From the NCBI GenBank assembly GCA_003225005.1, contig QIAN01000306.1, positions 1 to 64,000 of the forward strand: a stretch of 64,000 nucleotides of DNA, in the 5' to 3' direction. Position 1 is the first letter of the stretch; the number at the start of each line of letters is the position of its first letter. Shown piece by piece: positions 52,068-61,120 of this stretch. Both the position numbers and the translations under genes were made by a program. This DNA comes from Acidobacteriota bacterium (GTDB lineage: Bacteria; Acidobacteriota; Terriglobia; Terriglobales; Acidobacteriaceae). The notes under the pieces were generated by a model, which was not told the DNA's origin, did not search any database, and saw nothing but the letters and a program-made list of their open reading frames with translations.

Positions 52068-53573
52068 TCAGTTCTCCGTCGCTTCGACGTTCTCCTTCGG
52101 CGGTGTCAGGGCTTTGGGCGGCTTAGGCTGCCTGGGCCCCGGCACTGCGCCCGTGATACCGCCCGGCATCCCTTCCTTCGGGCCGCCACTGGCGGGAGCT
52201 TTACGAAGCTCGATGCCGCCATGTTCGTTGTTGATGACGAGATGCGCGGTGGCATTGCCGACTGATCCCGAAGCTCTGGCTTCGTGGTCTCCATTTTCGA
52301 TCTTGAGTTCCGGAAACTCCGATGAAATCTCGCCGTCCCGGGTTCGCGCGTCCACTCGGAAGCCGGCTTTTTCGGGCACGCTGAACTGAATGTCCCCTTT
52401 GCGGCTGTCGATCTGCACGTTGCCCAACGAGCGCATGGATATTTCGACGCCGCCATTGTCATCCTGCAGGCGCACATCGCCGGACACGTTTTCGAGGCGG
52501 ACGTCTTTCGCGCGCGTGGTAAGGCGCAGAGGGCCAGTAATTTCTGAGGCGTTCAAGTCTCCAGAATCGAGATCAAGTTGGCCATCGAGGCGCGCGAATT
52601 CCATGTCGGTACGGGAAGACTTGAAGCTGACAGCCTTGGTGATGCGGGCGAGCTTGACGCTCTCCATGAACTCGCCATCGAGTTGGACCGAGCCTTTGAC
52701 ATCTGAGATGGAGACGTCAGTGAGTCGCCCTTCAACGTGCACGTCTCCGCTGACCTGCTCCACCTTGGCGGAGCTCTTTTCGAGGGTCAGCTTAACATTG
52801 CCGGTGATCTCCTCCACGGAAGTGTCGCCACGCTGAGTAGAAACTTCGAGGTTGCCCTCACGAGCGACCACGTTGACCTCGCCATGACGTGAAGCGATGG
52901 AGACCGATGCTTTGCGGGGCAGAGAAATAGCGAGATCAGTTTGCACCGGATGGTCGCCCGCGCCCTCGACCTTGGCGTCCAGCGTGACCAGGCCGCCGAT
53001 GGTAGTAATTGTGGGCTCGGTCTGGCTGTTGAATTTGTCGGCATCGCTCTGATTGCCAGCGCCGATGCGCTTACGGACGATTACCGTAATCTTGTTGTCG
53101 TCAGAAGCATGGACGCTGACCGCGCCATGATTATCAAGCACCTTGAGGCTGGCGCCGGCAGGGAAGTCGCGCTCGAGATGGTCGTCGAAGCTATAGGATT
53201 CCCCAAACAGATTCTTAAAATCCTCGTCGTCGATTCCCATGTTGTCGCGAATCTCGCCCCAGTTAAAACGCGACGCCTGAGTCGCGATCAAGCCGAAGAA
53301 AACGATGACGATGACCAGAAAAATTCCTCCGGCGCCAATGCCGCGAGGGCTTGTGCCTTCACGCAAGGCCGCCTGATACTCGATCAACTTGATGATGCCC
53401 CAGAGGATCAGAAGCAGGGGCCAGTAATGGGCAAACCAGAAGCCCAGCCGCGCCCAGGAGAGGACGTGCAGGTTGCCCAGCAGAAAGAGCAAGCCAAGAA
53501 AGATCAGAACGAAGGGGCCGGAAAAAGAGCGGCGGCGCCTTGGCGGACTGGGCGTGAGCACGGGATTAGACAT
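52068..53573 (-). CDS. DUF5668/DUF4097 envelope protein
   Basis: A 501-residue protein. The N-terminus has three membrane segments (FVLIFLGLLFLLGNLHVL, WPLLLILWGIIKLI, GGIFLVIVIVFFGLIA). The long C-terminal half (about 130-440) is a repetitive beta-helix of the DUF4097 type (NHGAVSVHASDDNKITVIV, RHGEVNVVAREGNLEVSTQRG, ESVKLARITKAVSFKSS, GDVRLQDDNGGVEISM). The tail is Pro/Lys rich. Members sense or scaffold envelope stress. It is the last gene of the sigma operon and overlaps the B-box gene by 8 nt. Confidence 0.8.
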   Translation of the reverse strand: MSNPVLTPSPPRRRRSFSGPFVLIFLGLLFLLGNLHVLSWARLGFWFAHYWPLLLILWGIIKLIEYQAALREGTSPRGIGAGGIFLVIVIVFFGLIATQASRFNWGEIRDNMGIDDEDFKNLFGESYSFDDHLERDFPAGASLKVLDNHGAVSVHASDDNKITVIVRKRIGAGNQSDADKFNSQTEPTITTIGGLVTLDAKVEGAGDHPVQTDLAISLPRKASVSIASRHGEVNVVAREGNLEVSTQRGDTSVEEITGNVKLTLEKSSAKVEQVSGDVHVEGRLTDVSISDVKGSVQLDGEFMESVKLARITKAVSFKSSRTDMEFARLDGQLDLDSGDLNASEITGPLRLTTRAKDVRLENVSGDVRLQDDNGGVEISMRSLGNVQIDSRKGDIQFSVPEKAGFRVDARTRDGEISSEFPELKIENGDHEARASGSVGNATAHLVINNEHGGIELRKAPASGGPKEGMPGGITGAVPGPRQPKPPKALTPPKENVEATEN

Positions 53574-54534
53574 GGTCCACCTCCTCGGGGGGCGTCGGCT
53601 GAGGCGGTGCCGGAGGCGCTGGCGGTGAAATCGGCGGCATGGCGGGATAGGTCCGCTCGACGTGTCCTTCCAACGACGCGTGGCTCTGCATTAGTTTAAC
53701 GACGCCAGCGGCAAGCAACCATGCCGGCCAAGTCCGGTCGAGATCAACCACTCGCAAGGTGTGCAATAGAAACAGGACCCCGGTGGTGAGCACCATCACC
53801 GGACCCATTAAACCGCGGGTGCGACAGTGAGCACAAGGACAGCCGTTGGTCGATCGCTCCCAGTTGCGGAACACCATCCAGCCACCGAGCAAGATCAAGA
53901 TCAGCGGCCAAAAGCGCTCGAAACCGAACTCCATTACTCCCATGGTATGAAGTAGAAACAGCACACCCAACCCGATGAGGATGACCGCACCGGTAGGGAC
54001 TTTTCCGGCGTCAAACCTTTCCCCCATGCTGAAGGTCTGCCCGAGGCCCAGGGGATCAGGGGCGGGCTGTCCAGCCTGGATCGCCTTGGCGGTACGAACG
54101 GCGTCTACGATCTGGTAGACGACGAAGAAGGCGATCCCGAAACCAAACACAAAATCCCAGTTGCCACTATGGTCGGCGCCGTAGACCAGCATGGCGAAGA
54201 TGAAAAGATGCGCCAGACCTTTGGCATACTGCCCGTTGTAGACGGCTCCAATGCCAAACGGAATCGCGCCCAGGATGCCCGCTATGGTTGGATGGGGACC
54301 TGAGCTTGGCAGAGGTGGAGCCTTCATCGCCGCGCCTTGGTCCGTGCCCTGTTGATAGGCTGTTTGTGGCGGCACGAAGGCAGCCGGTGGCTGCACTCCT
54401 TCAAGGCGGGCAGCGAGACAATTCTCGCAGTAAACTACTCCGCGAACGTTGCGGGTGCAGGTGGCACAGAGCGGCTTGCCGCAAGTGCGGCAAAAAGCCA
54501 CTGCGGCAATATCGCTGTGGTTGGCGCAGTTCAT
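53566..54534 (-). CDS. B-box zinc-finger membrane protein with DUF5668 segments
   Basis: A 322-residue protein. The N-terminal B-box-like finger is CANHSDIAAVAFCRTCGKPLCATCTRNV then CENC. Membrane helices follow, including ILGAIPFGIGAVYNGQYAKGLAHLF (TM2-like YNGQ segment) and two DUF5668 units (VILIGLGVLFLLHTMGV and VMVLTTGVLFLLHTLRV). It ends in a Pro/Ala tail. Probably a regulatory or assembly membrane protein. It overlaps the anti-sigma gene by 4 nt and the DUF4097 gene by 8 nt. Confidence 0.8.
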   Translation of the reverse strand: MNCANHSDIAAVAFCRTCGKPLCATCTRNVRGVVYCENCLAARLEGVQPPAAFVPPQTAYQQGTDQGAAMKAPPLPSSGPHPTIAGILGAIPFGIGAVYNGQYAKGLAHLFIFAMLVYGADHSGNWDFVFGFGIAFFVVYQIVDAVRTAKAIQAGQPAPDPLGLGQTFSMGERFDAGKVPTGAVILIGLGVLFLLHTMGVMEFGFERFWPLILILLGGWMVFRNWERSTNGCPCAHCRTRGLMGPVMVLTTGVLFLLHTLRVVDLDRTWPAWLLAAGVVKLMQSHASLEGHVERTYPAMPPISPPAPPAPPQPTPPEEVDHV

Positions 54535-55298
54535 ACGAACCTCCTGTACGTGGTCACCGACACTACAGGTAGATCGTCAGATGGAGCCAGCGGAGCCCCG
54601 GCCAGAATCAAATGGTTGTCTGACTGGCTGTAGTTGCGCTCCTGTTTCTGTTCGGGCTCTCCGCTTGTGTCGTTCTTGCGTTCTTTCTGCTTTTCCGGCG
54701 CCGGCTCGGCGGGAGTGGTCGCGCGTTTAAATTCGCGGACGCGCGACTCCACCTCATAGACGAACCGGATATTCTCGTAATACCTGATTACGCGGGCCTG
54801 CGTGTTGTAGTACGCATGCCGAATCGCGGCAGGCCGCAAACTTACCTGTCTCACGTCGGCAGGCTTTACCCCGGCAATGCTCAAAACAGCCGACAGCGAG
54901 AAGAACGCCATGCCAAACGACATGGCGAACCGAGGCTGGCGGACGGTTCCCCAGATGGGATCGACCAGACCTGCAATCGACGCTTGCAGCCGCTCCAGCC
55001 ACGATGTGAGTGGCCGGGTTGAGGGCGCAAGATGCCGCAAGTGACTGGTTGCGATTCCCGTTGTTGACGCCAGAATATTCTCGACCAGGCCGGCTGGAGG
55101 CTCCACCTCCGTGAGCGACTTCAGCCAGTTGCGCCCCGCCTCAGCATCGGCGAATAGCGGCCCGCACGCGGGACAAGCCCGGGCATGAGCTTGGAAGCGG
55201 TCGAGTTGGGATCCGCTCAAGATGCCATCGAAGGCATCCGCGAGCAGGATGTCGAACTCGTGACACTGCATTCCGTGACTGGGCTGTTCTGGCATCAC
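54531..55298 (-). CDS. zf-HC2 anti-sigma factor
   Basis: A 255-residue protein. The N-terminal zinc anti-sigma domain has the HC2 pattern in MQCHEFDILLADAFDGIL, HARACPACGPLF. A single membrane helix (about 128-148, FAMSFGMAFFSLSAVLSIAG) and an extracytoplasmic C-terminal part (about 150-255, Lys/Glu/Gln-rich end) follow. It should hold the ECF sigma factor of the upstream gene; the two genes overlap by 4 nt. Confidence 0.85.
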   Translation of the reverse strand: MMPEQPSHGMQCHEFDILLADAFDGILSGSQLDRFQAHARACPACGPLFADAEAGRNWLKSLTEVEPPAGLVENILASTTGIATSHLRHLAPSTRPLTSWLERLQASIAGLVDPIWGTVRQPRFAMSFGMAFFSLSAVLSIAGVKPADVRQVSLRPAAIRHAYYNTQARVIRYYENIRFVYEVESRVREFKRATTPAEPAPEKQKERKNDTSGEPEQKQERNYSQSDNHLILAGAPLAPSDDLPVVSVTTYRRFV

Positions 55299-55894
55299 AT
55301 CACCTGCCTATAGGTACGTTGTAAGAGGCGTGCAAGTTCCGCTCGCCCTCTATTAATTCGTGATTTCACGGTGCCCTCCGGTACTCTAAGTGCGGTTGCG
55401 ATGTCGCGATAGTCCATATCTTGTAAGTCCCTTAGAATCACTGCCTCACGGAGCTCAGGCGACAGCTTGGCCAGGGCCGCGTGGACGGTCTCGCCGACCT
55501 GGCGGCTGCGGACGCGGGAGTCCGGGGGAGCGGATTTATCTTCGATCCGGTCGCTCAGGGGGTGGGCGTCTTCATGATCGGAAGGCGCGGCGTCGAGCGA
55601 GTCCGTCATCCGATCCTGCTTGGTCTTGCGGAAATGATCCACCAACAGGTTGCGGGTGATGGTGGTAATCCAGGTGGCAAAAGCACCCTTGTGAGTGTCG
55701 TAGCTTGAGAGAGTGCGGTATATCTTTATGAAAACTTCCTGGGTGAGATCTTGGGCGTCGTCAGCCGAGCCTGCGAAGCGATAGCAGATGTTGTAGATGC
55801 GTCGATTGTAGTTTTGGACGATTTCTTCCCAGGCGGCGGCGTCGCCGGCGATACAGCGGCGGACAAGCATGGCGACGACCTGGACGTCTTCCAA
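55295..55894 (-). CDS. ECF sigma factor (RpoE-like)
   Basis: A 199-residue sigma-70 family protein. Region 2 (IYNICYRFAGSADDAQDLTQEVFIKIYR) and region 4 (LSPELREAVILRDLQDMDYRDIATAL, RVPEGTVKSRINRGRAELARLL) are complete; no region 1 or 3. It heads the operon with its zinc anti-sigma factor and two membrane proteins. Anti-sigma release should activate envelope genes, possibly including the divergent FecR protein. Confidence 0.93.
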   Translation of the reverse strand: MEDVQVVAMLVRRCIAGDAAAWEEIVQNYNRRIYNICYRFAGSADDAQDLTQEVFIKIYRTLSSYDTHKGAFATWITTITRNLLVDHFRKTKQDRMTDSLDAAPSDHEDAHPLSDRIEDKSAPPDSRVRSRQVGETVHAALAKLSPELREAVILRDLQDMDYRDIATALRVPEGTVKSRINRGRAELARLLQRTYRQVM

Positions 55895-56338
55895 CCAGCA
55901 CTCCCCGGAGGTTTCTAGCTAGGTACTTCGACCCCGCTGCCGCGTCGTGCATGATGATCTGAGTTTTGAGGTTCGGATGCCGAGACGGCTAGGGCGCATC
56001 CCGCAATGACGTGACACAAAACAATATGTCGTTGTGGTCGGCAAAGTTCGCCGCTGCAACCATTTGAGCATCAAACAGGGCATTGTAGCAGCGGCGACAC
56101 TGGCGCTTTTCCCAACTTCTGGCGCGGGCGCCCTTGATAGTAAAACCTTAAGGTGGCCGTGGTATTTCAAGTTGAGCAACCCTTGCGGCTGCAATATTTT
56201 AGGCAACTAATCCGGGCCCCGGAACGTCTCAGACAAACGGCGTAGAATCGGCTACGGCCAAAGTTTTAGGCGCAAAATTTCACGGCGAGAGCGGAACGTC
56301 CTTTGCCAACAATCGCCGACGGAAGGATTGAGTTTTTT
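55895..56338. other. Divergent spacer between the sigma operon and the FecR gene
   Basis: No gene seen. It contains one ECF-promoter-like string, GGAAC (56221-56225) followed after 16 nt by GTAGAAT (56242-56248), before the FecR gene start at 56339. An SD (GGAAGGA) lies at 56321-56327. Confidence 0.4.
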
Positions 56339-58678
56339 ATGAAAAACGTATTCAGAAGAAGAGTGGAATGGATCGGCGCACTGCTCACCTTGGCCCTCGC
56401 CACCATCGCGGTTCCACGAAATGCAGCCGCTCAAGATCAACAGGGCGATGATCCGCCAAGCCGAGTCGCTCGATTGGGCTACATGGAGGGCTCAGTCTCA
56501 TTCGACCCCGCAGGTCAACAGGATTGGGTGGAAGCCACCCCGAACCGTCCCATGACGACCGGAGACAAACTCTGGGCAGACAAGGATTCGCGCGCCGAAT
56601 TGCAGCTAGGGTCGGCGTCGATTCGGCTGTCCGCGAATACTGGCATGTCTTTTCTTAACCTGGATGATCGCACCGTGCAGATCCAGCTGACATCGGGAAC
56701 ACTGAATGTCCGGGTACGCCGGCTGAACCGTGACGATGTCTTCGAGATCGACACACCCAACCAGGCTTTTTCGGTCTACCAGCCGGGGAGCTATCGGCTG
56801 GAGGCCAGCGAAGATGGCACCTACACAATAATCAGCGTGCGCGAAGGTCAGGGTGAATCCACCGGCAACGGACAAACGTTTACGCTGCATCGAGGACAGA
56901 AGGGTACCTTCAGCGGCACCGAGACACTGAACGCGGAAGTCGACAACATCGGCGAGCCGGATCAATTCGACAACTGGGCTTATCAGCGCGAACACCGTTA
57001 TGAAGGATCGCGATCGGCGCACTACCTGTCGCCCGATGTTGTCGGTTATGAAGATCTTGATGACAATGGCGACTGGCGCGACGAATCCAATTACGGTCAC
57101 GTCTGGTTTCCCAATCATGTGGAAGCGAACTGGGCGCCGTATCACAACGGCCACTGGGCTTGGGTTGCTCCCTGGGGATGGACTTGGGTAGACGACGCGC
57201 CGTGGGGCTACGCGCCATTTCATTACGGCCGTTGGGTCAGCGTCAGCGGACGTTGGGGCTGGGTAGCCGGACCGGTTGACATAGCACCTGTTTACGCTCC
57301 TGCTTTGGTAGTTTTTGTTGGTGGAGGCATCGGGGCGGGAGTCGATGTGGGATGGTTCCCGCTGGGTCCGCGTGAAGTCTATGTGCCGACTTACAACGTG
57401 AGCCGAGGGTATGTGAACCGAGTCAACGTCAGCAATACCACGGTCAACACTACAACCGTAACCAATGTCTATAACACAACGATTGTCAATAACAAAACCA
57501 ACATCACGAACGTCAACTACGTGAACAGGAACGTGCAAGGCGCGGTGACCGCAGTGCCGCAGCGCGCCTTTGTTAGCGCGCAGCCGGTAGCTAGAGCCGC
57601 CGTTAAAATGGATGCGCGGCAAATGGCGTCTGCGCCGGTGACGACGAGAGTCGCACTGGCTCCTTCAAGAGAAAGCGTGCTGGGAGCGCACGCCAATACC
57701 GCCAATCATGTGACCGCGCCTCCGGCAGCAGTCGCGAACCGGCAAGTAATAGCTAAGAACACGCCGCCTCCGCCGCCCGTGCCGTTTGCGAAACAGCAGC
57801 AAATGATGGCCGCGCATCCGGGAGTTCCACCGGCCAGACACGAACTGCGAGCCGCTCAACCAGCGCCCACTGCTCAGGCACATCCGATGGTCAAAATAGC
57901 GCCTCCAGGAAAACCGGCGCAGCCGAATACGGGCCACCCAGGCAACCAGCCTGGAAACCAGCCAAATGCCAGACCTGGTATGCCAGCGAATCAACCGCCT
58001 GCAAATCAGCCGGGGAATCGTCCGGGCAACCAGCCAGCACCCAATGAGCGTCCTGGCACGACGAGTCCGGCGCAGCCGAATCGTCCGCAGCCGAATCAGC
58101 CGAATCGACCGGAGGCGAATCGTCCGCCTGCAGCGCAACCAAATAATCGTCCCGAGCCGAATCAACCTAACCGGCCCGAGGCGAATCGGCCGCCAGCGGC
58201 GCAGCCGAACAATCGTCCCGAGCCGAATCGACCGGAAGCGAATCGTCCGCGTGCAGCGCAGCCGAACAATCGCCCGGAACCAAATCAGCCGAACAGACCG
58301 GAGGCGAATCGTCCGCCTGCGGCGCAACCAAATAATCGTCCCGAGCCGAATCAACCTAACCGGCCCGAGGCGAATCGTCCGCCAGCGGCGCAGCCGAACA
58401 ATCGTCCCGAGCCAAATCAGCCGAATCGACCGGAAGCGAATCGTCCGCCTGCAGCCCAGCCGAACAATCGTCCGGAACCAAATCAGCCGAACAGACCCGA
58501 GGCGAATCGGCCGCCAGCGGCGCAACCGAAACCCGAACCTCAGCGGCAGCAAGCTACGCCGCAGCGCACTCCGCCTCCTGCTGAAACGCGGCCTGCACCA
58601 AAGCAACAACAAAACCCCGAGACGCCGCAGGAGAAGAAGAAGCGAGAACAGGAGCAGCAAAAGCCTCCGGGAATTTAG
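56339..58678 (+). CDS. FecR-domain protein with DUF6600 segment and Pro/Asn/Arg tandem repeats
   Basis: A 779-residue exported protein from ATG 56339 (SD GGAAGGA). Signal: WIGALLTLALATIAVPRNAAA. The FecR-like domain (about 40-190) has GDKLWADKDSRAELQLGSASIRL. A Trp/Gly/His-rich part follows (WAPYHNGHWAWVAPWGWTWVD, DUF6600-like), then an Asn/Thr/Val stretch (NVSNTTVNTTTVTNVYNTT) and a Pro/Asn/Gln low-complexity half. The tail contains seven near-exact 19-22-residue units. FecR domains often take part in signalling; this protein is probably a surface or periplasmic structural partner. Confidence 0.8.
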   Translation: MKNVFRRRVEWIGALLTLALATIAVPRNAAAQDQQGDDPPSRVARLGYMEGSVSFDPAGQQDWVEATPNRPMTTGDKLWADKDSRAELQLGSASIRLSANTGMSFLNLDDRTVQIQLTSGTLNVRVRRLNRDDVFEIDTPNQAFSVYQPGSYRLEASEDGTYTIISVREGQGESTGNGQTFTLHRGQKGTFSGTETLNAEVDNIGEPDQFDNWAYQREHRYEGSRSAHYLSPDVVGYEDLDDNGDWRDESNYGHVWFPNHVEANWAPYHNGHWAWVAPWGWTWVDDAPWGYAPFHYGRWVSVSGRWGWVAGPVDIAPVYAPALVVFVGGGIGAGVDVGWFPLGPREVYVPTYNVSRGYVNRVNVSNTTVNTTTVTNVYNTTIVNNKTNITNVNYVNRNVQGAVTAVPQRAFVSAQPVARAAVKMDARQMASAPVTTRVALAPSRESVLGAHANTANHVTAPPAAVANRQVIAKNTPPPPPVPFAKQQQMMAAHPGVPPARHELRAAQPAPTAQAHPMVKIAPPGKPAQPNTGHPGNQPGNQPNARPGMPANQPPANQPGNRPGNQPAPNERPGTTSPAQPNRPQPNQPNRPEANRPPAAQPNNRPEPNQPNRPEANRPPAAQPNNRPEPNRPEANRPRAAQPNNRPEPNQPNRPEANRPPAAQPNNRPEPNQPNRPEANRPPAAQPNNRPEPNQPNRPEANRPPAAQPNNRPEPNQPNRPEANRPPAAQPKPEPQRQQATPQRTPPPAETRPAPKQQQNPETPQEKKKREQEQQKPPGI
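58090..58530 (+). repeat. Tandem repeat coding for NRPEANRPPAAQPNNRPEPNQP units
   Basis: Seven copies of a 66-nt unit encode PNQPNRPEANRPPAAQPNNRPE. The third copy lacks three residues (NQP) and has RAAQP for PAAQP; the last runs into KPEPQRQQ. Bases differ at synonymous positions between copies, so purifying selection on the protein seems to act. Confidence 0.75.
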
Positions 58679-58706
58679 AGGCTAAGCTTTACAGTCTGTC
58701 GATCGG

Positions 58707-58738
58707 GGCATCCTCACTTTTGCCAGGATGCCTTTTTT
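58707..58738 (+). terminator. Rho-independent terminator after the FecR gene
   Basis: GGCATCC (58707-58713) pairs with GGATGCC (58726-58732) around a 12-nt loop and is followed directly by TTTTTT. It lies 29 nt after the stop codon. Confidence 0.8.
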
Positions 58739-59061
58739 ATGTGTGCAGAGCATGTGCGACAGCTGGGAAGTGGGCGCAAGGCCAGTGAATCGAAGTAGGC
58801 ATTCGGGAATCGAAACCATGGCAGACTGAATCAGAAAAATCATGCCATCCGACCGCAGGGTAAAAAAAGCGACATTTTCCTCCAACCGTAAACAAACGAA
58901 CCCCAGAGCAAGTTAAACAGATCGTTGCAGAACGTACCAATTGCAGCGATCAGGAAGCAGCCGATTTCTTCGCCAGGAGAGACAACCATTTTAGCTTAAA
59001 GCTACGTTTAATTCTTTTCCTAAAGGGGGGTCCGAGCCTGACAAATCAATGTCGAATAGGT
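58739..59061. other. Spacer between the terminator and glgC
   Basis: No supported gene; short frames on both strands look random. It separates convergent transcription units. Confidence 0.4.
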
Positions 59062-60312
59062 TCACTCCGACGTGAAGTAGTCCATAGTGACGGGATTCTC
59101 GAACAACGAGTAGTCGCGGGTGACGACGATGATGCCGGTTTCGGTGACGAAGTAGCGCTGGCGGTCGGCTTCGGCGTCGTAGCCGATAGTGGTGCCCTCG
59201 GGGAGATGAACGTCGCGGTCGACAATGGCGCGGCGGACGCGGCAGTGGCGTCCGATGCTGACGTGAGTGAAGAGGATGCTGGAGTCAACTTCTGAGTAAG
59301 AGTTAACGCGAACGTCGGGAGACAAAATGGAGTTCTTGACCAGGCCTCCGGAGACGATACAGCCATTGGAGACGATAGAGTCGAGAGCGGTGCCCATGCG
59401 TCCAGTTTCAGCGAAGACGAATTTCGCCGGCGGATACTGGCGCTGGTGCGTCCGAATAATCCAGTCTTCGTCGTAGAGATTGAAAATCGGCGAGACCGAA
59501 ATGATGTCCATGTTGGCTTCGTAGTAAGCCTCGAGCGTGCCCACGTCGCGCCAGTAGAGAGCTTCTTTCTTATTCTCATCGATAAAATCGTAGGCGAAGA
59601 CGCGGTAATCGTCGACCATCTTCGGCAGAATGTCTTTGCCGAAGTCGTGGCTGGAGCTTTGATCCTCGGCGTCCTTGAGGAGGACGGGAATGAGGACGTC
59701 GGCATTGAAAAGGTAGACACCCATAGAGCCAGCGACTTTGTTGGGGTTCGAAGGCGACCGCAGTTTTGTATCTTTCGGTTTCTCTTCGAAGCCGTTGACG
59801 CGGCCGTCATGATCAACATCGACCACTCCGAAACGGTAAGTTTCTTCAGGATCGATCTGGATTGTAGCCAGGGTGATGTCAGCAGCGGATTCCAGGTGCT
59901 GCTTCATCATCTTGCCGTAGTCCATTTTGTAGATGTGGTCGCCGGAAAGAATGAGCACGTACTTGGGTTGTTCCGAGCCGATGGAATAAATATTCTGGTA
60001 AACCGCATCGGCGGTGCCCTGATACCACTGTTCGCCGACCCGCTTCATGGGCGGAAGCACTTCGACGAACTCTCCTATTTCGCGGCCCACGATGTTCCAG
60101 CCCTCGCGGATGTGCCGGTTGAGTGACAGCGCTTTGTATTGGGTGAGGATGTACACGCGCCGCAGGTCGGAGTTGATGCAGTTGGAAAGTGTGATGTCGA
60201 TGATGCGGTAGATGCCGCCAAAGGTGACAGCCGGCTTGGCCCGGTCGCGAGTGAGAGGATAGAGGCGCTCACCCGCGCCACCTGCGAGCAGGACTCCAAG
60301 AGTGTCTTTCAT
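59062..60312 (-). CDS. glgC: Glucose-1-phosphate adenylyltransferase
   Basis: A 416-residue ADP-glucose pyrophosphorylase. The start (LLAGGAGERLYPLTRDRAKPAVTFGG) is the nucleotidyl-transfer motif, followed by GIYRIIDITLSNCINSDLRRVYI, GTADAVYQNIYSI, LILSGDHIYKMDY and GFEEKP. The C-terminal left-handed beta-helix (about 300-400, VSNGCIVSGGLVKNSILSPDVRV) is regulatory. It makes ADP-glucose for glycogen. The IS1 element lies 155 nt upstream of its start, so its upstream region may be interrupted. Confidence 0.95.
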   Translation of the reverse strand: MKDTLGVLLAGGAGERLYPLTRDRAKPAVTFGGIYRIIDITLSNCINSDLRRVYILTQYKALSLNRHIREGWNIVGREIGEFVEVLPPMKRVGEQWYQGTADAVYQNIYSIGSEQPKYVLILSGDHIYKMDYGKMMKQHLESAADITLATIQIDPEETYRFGVVDVDHDGRVNGFEEKPKDTKLRSPSNPNKVAGSMGVYLFNADVLIPVLLKDAEDQSSSHDFGKDILPKMVDDYRVFAYDFIDENKKEALYWRDVGTLEAYYEANMDIISVSPIFNLYDEDWIIRTHQRQYPPAKFVFAETGRMGTALDSIVSNGCIVSGGLVKNSILSPDVRVNSYSEVDSSILFTHVSIGRHCRVRRAIVDRDVHLPEGTTIGYDAEADRQRYFVTETGIIVVTRDYSLFENPVTMDYFTSE

Positions 60313-60458
60313 CCGACTGCCTCGGAATTCCTAAAGCGACTGTGTGCGGACCCTGGTTACACCCGCTGCACTGGAAGTGACGCTCCGCGACTGCGCGGCG
60401 CTTGCGACAGGAAAACAGTAGATGTTAGCACAACCATGTAAGGTTGCCGCGCCCGGCC

Positions 60459-60466
60459 AACCACTG
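60459..60466. repeat. Left target-site duplication of the IS1-family element
   Basis: AACCACTG, repeated exactly at 62733-62740. Eight to nine bp is typical for IS1. Confidence 0.8.
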
Positions 60467-60482
60467 GGTCGTGTCCTAATTT
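60467..60482 (+). repeat. Left terminal inverted repeat
   Basis: GGTCGTGTCCTAATTT. It also holds the stop codon (TAG on the minus strand at 60476-60478) of the leftward passenger gene. Confidence 0.85.
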
Positions 60483-61000
60483 CCCGGTCGGCGCATCCAG
60501 TGCAGCTTTCCGTCTGGCCCGAGTTGGGTCGCAAACCGAAATACGCGTTCCCGTTTAACAAGGACGTAATATTTCACAACTACGTCAAGCTCGGCGGAAG
60601 TGAGCAATTGACTGCTTATTACCCTGCCAGCATAAAGGTCGATACCATCGGTCGGCCAAAATACAGCCGCATGCCAATCTTCTGCGTAAGCCTCTCCAGC
60701 TATACGTCCTCCACCGTTCTCTCCCTTTATGTCTATATCCCGCATAAAGAACCTGACAGAAAACAGAGGAACGTATCCATCGTTGACAACGCGGAATGGA
60801 GTTGAAAATGGATCGTTTGGATCAATTGGGGAATCATTTGAAACGGAAAGGCGCGGGAAAAGCGCTATTACCGCGACAATCCCCCCGAGTAGAGTGGCGA
60901 CGCCAAGCGTTACGCCAAGCGTTGATATTCGCGGGGTCTTTCGCCCTGCCTTTTGTCTTTGTTTTTTTGGTTTGGGTTGTTTTATTGCTTTGTTTGACAT
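60476..61000 (-). CDS. Passenger gene: single-pass membrane protein, unknown function
   Basis: A 174-residue protein from MSNKAIKQPKPKKQRQ (ATG 61000). A very basic cytoplasmic start is followed by one membrane helix (about 28-52, TLGVTLGVATLLGGIVAVIALF) and a mostly extracytoplasmic domain with NDPFSTPFRVVNDGYVPLFSVRF, YAEDWHAAVFWPTD and RVFRFATQLGPDGKLHW. I do not recognise it. It points away from the transposase, and its stop lies inside the left terminal repeat, so it belongs to the element. Upstream in-frame starts exist, but those residues are not convincing. Confidence 0.6.
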   Translation of the reverse strand: MSNKAIKQPKPKKQRQKAGRKTPRISTLGVTLGVATLLGGIVAVIALFPRLSVSNDSPIDPNDPFSTPFRVVNDGYVPLFSVRFFMRDIDIKGENGGGRIAGEAYAEDWHAAVFWPTDGIDLYAGRVISSQLLTSAELDVVVKYYVLVKRERVFRFATQLGPDGKLHWMRRPGN

Positions 61001-61120
61001 CGCCCGCCCGTAGGTGAAATTGTAACACAAAAAGTTCTTGACAAGTCTGACATTCTGTAATACATTTAGTGACAGGCAAACGTACTCAGCGCCGAAAAGC
61101 AAACCGCGATAATCGCAGCC

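Noticed and set aside
56606-57622. 338-codon frame antisense to the FecR gene
   Set aside because: Rich in Arg/His/Val from complementing a Gly/Trp-rich gene; the sense product has clear domains.
58090-58530. CRISPR-like appearance of the tandem repeat
   Set aside because: Repeats are contiguous, in frame and coding, without unique spacers.
57665-58660. 331-codon Arg/Leu/Ile-rich frame on the minus strand
   Set aside because: It is the complement of the Pro/Asn/Arg repeat region; the regular Arg-Ile-Arg pattern is a mirror of the tandem repeat.
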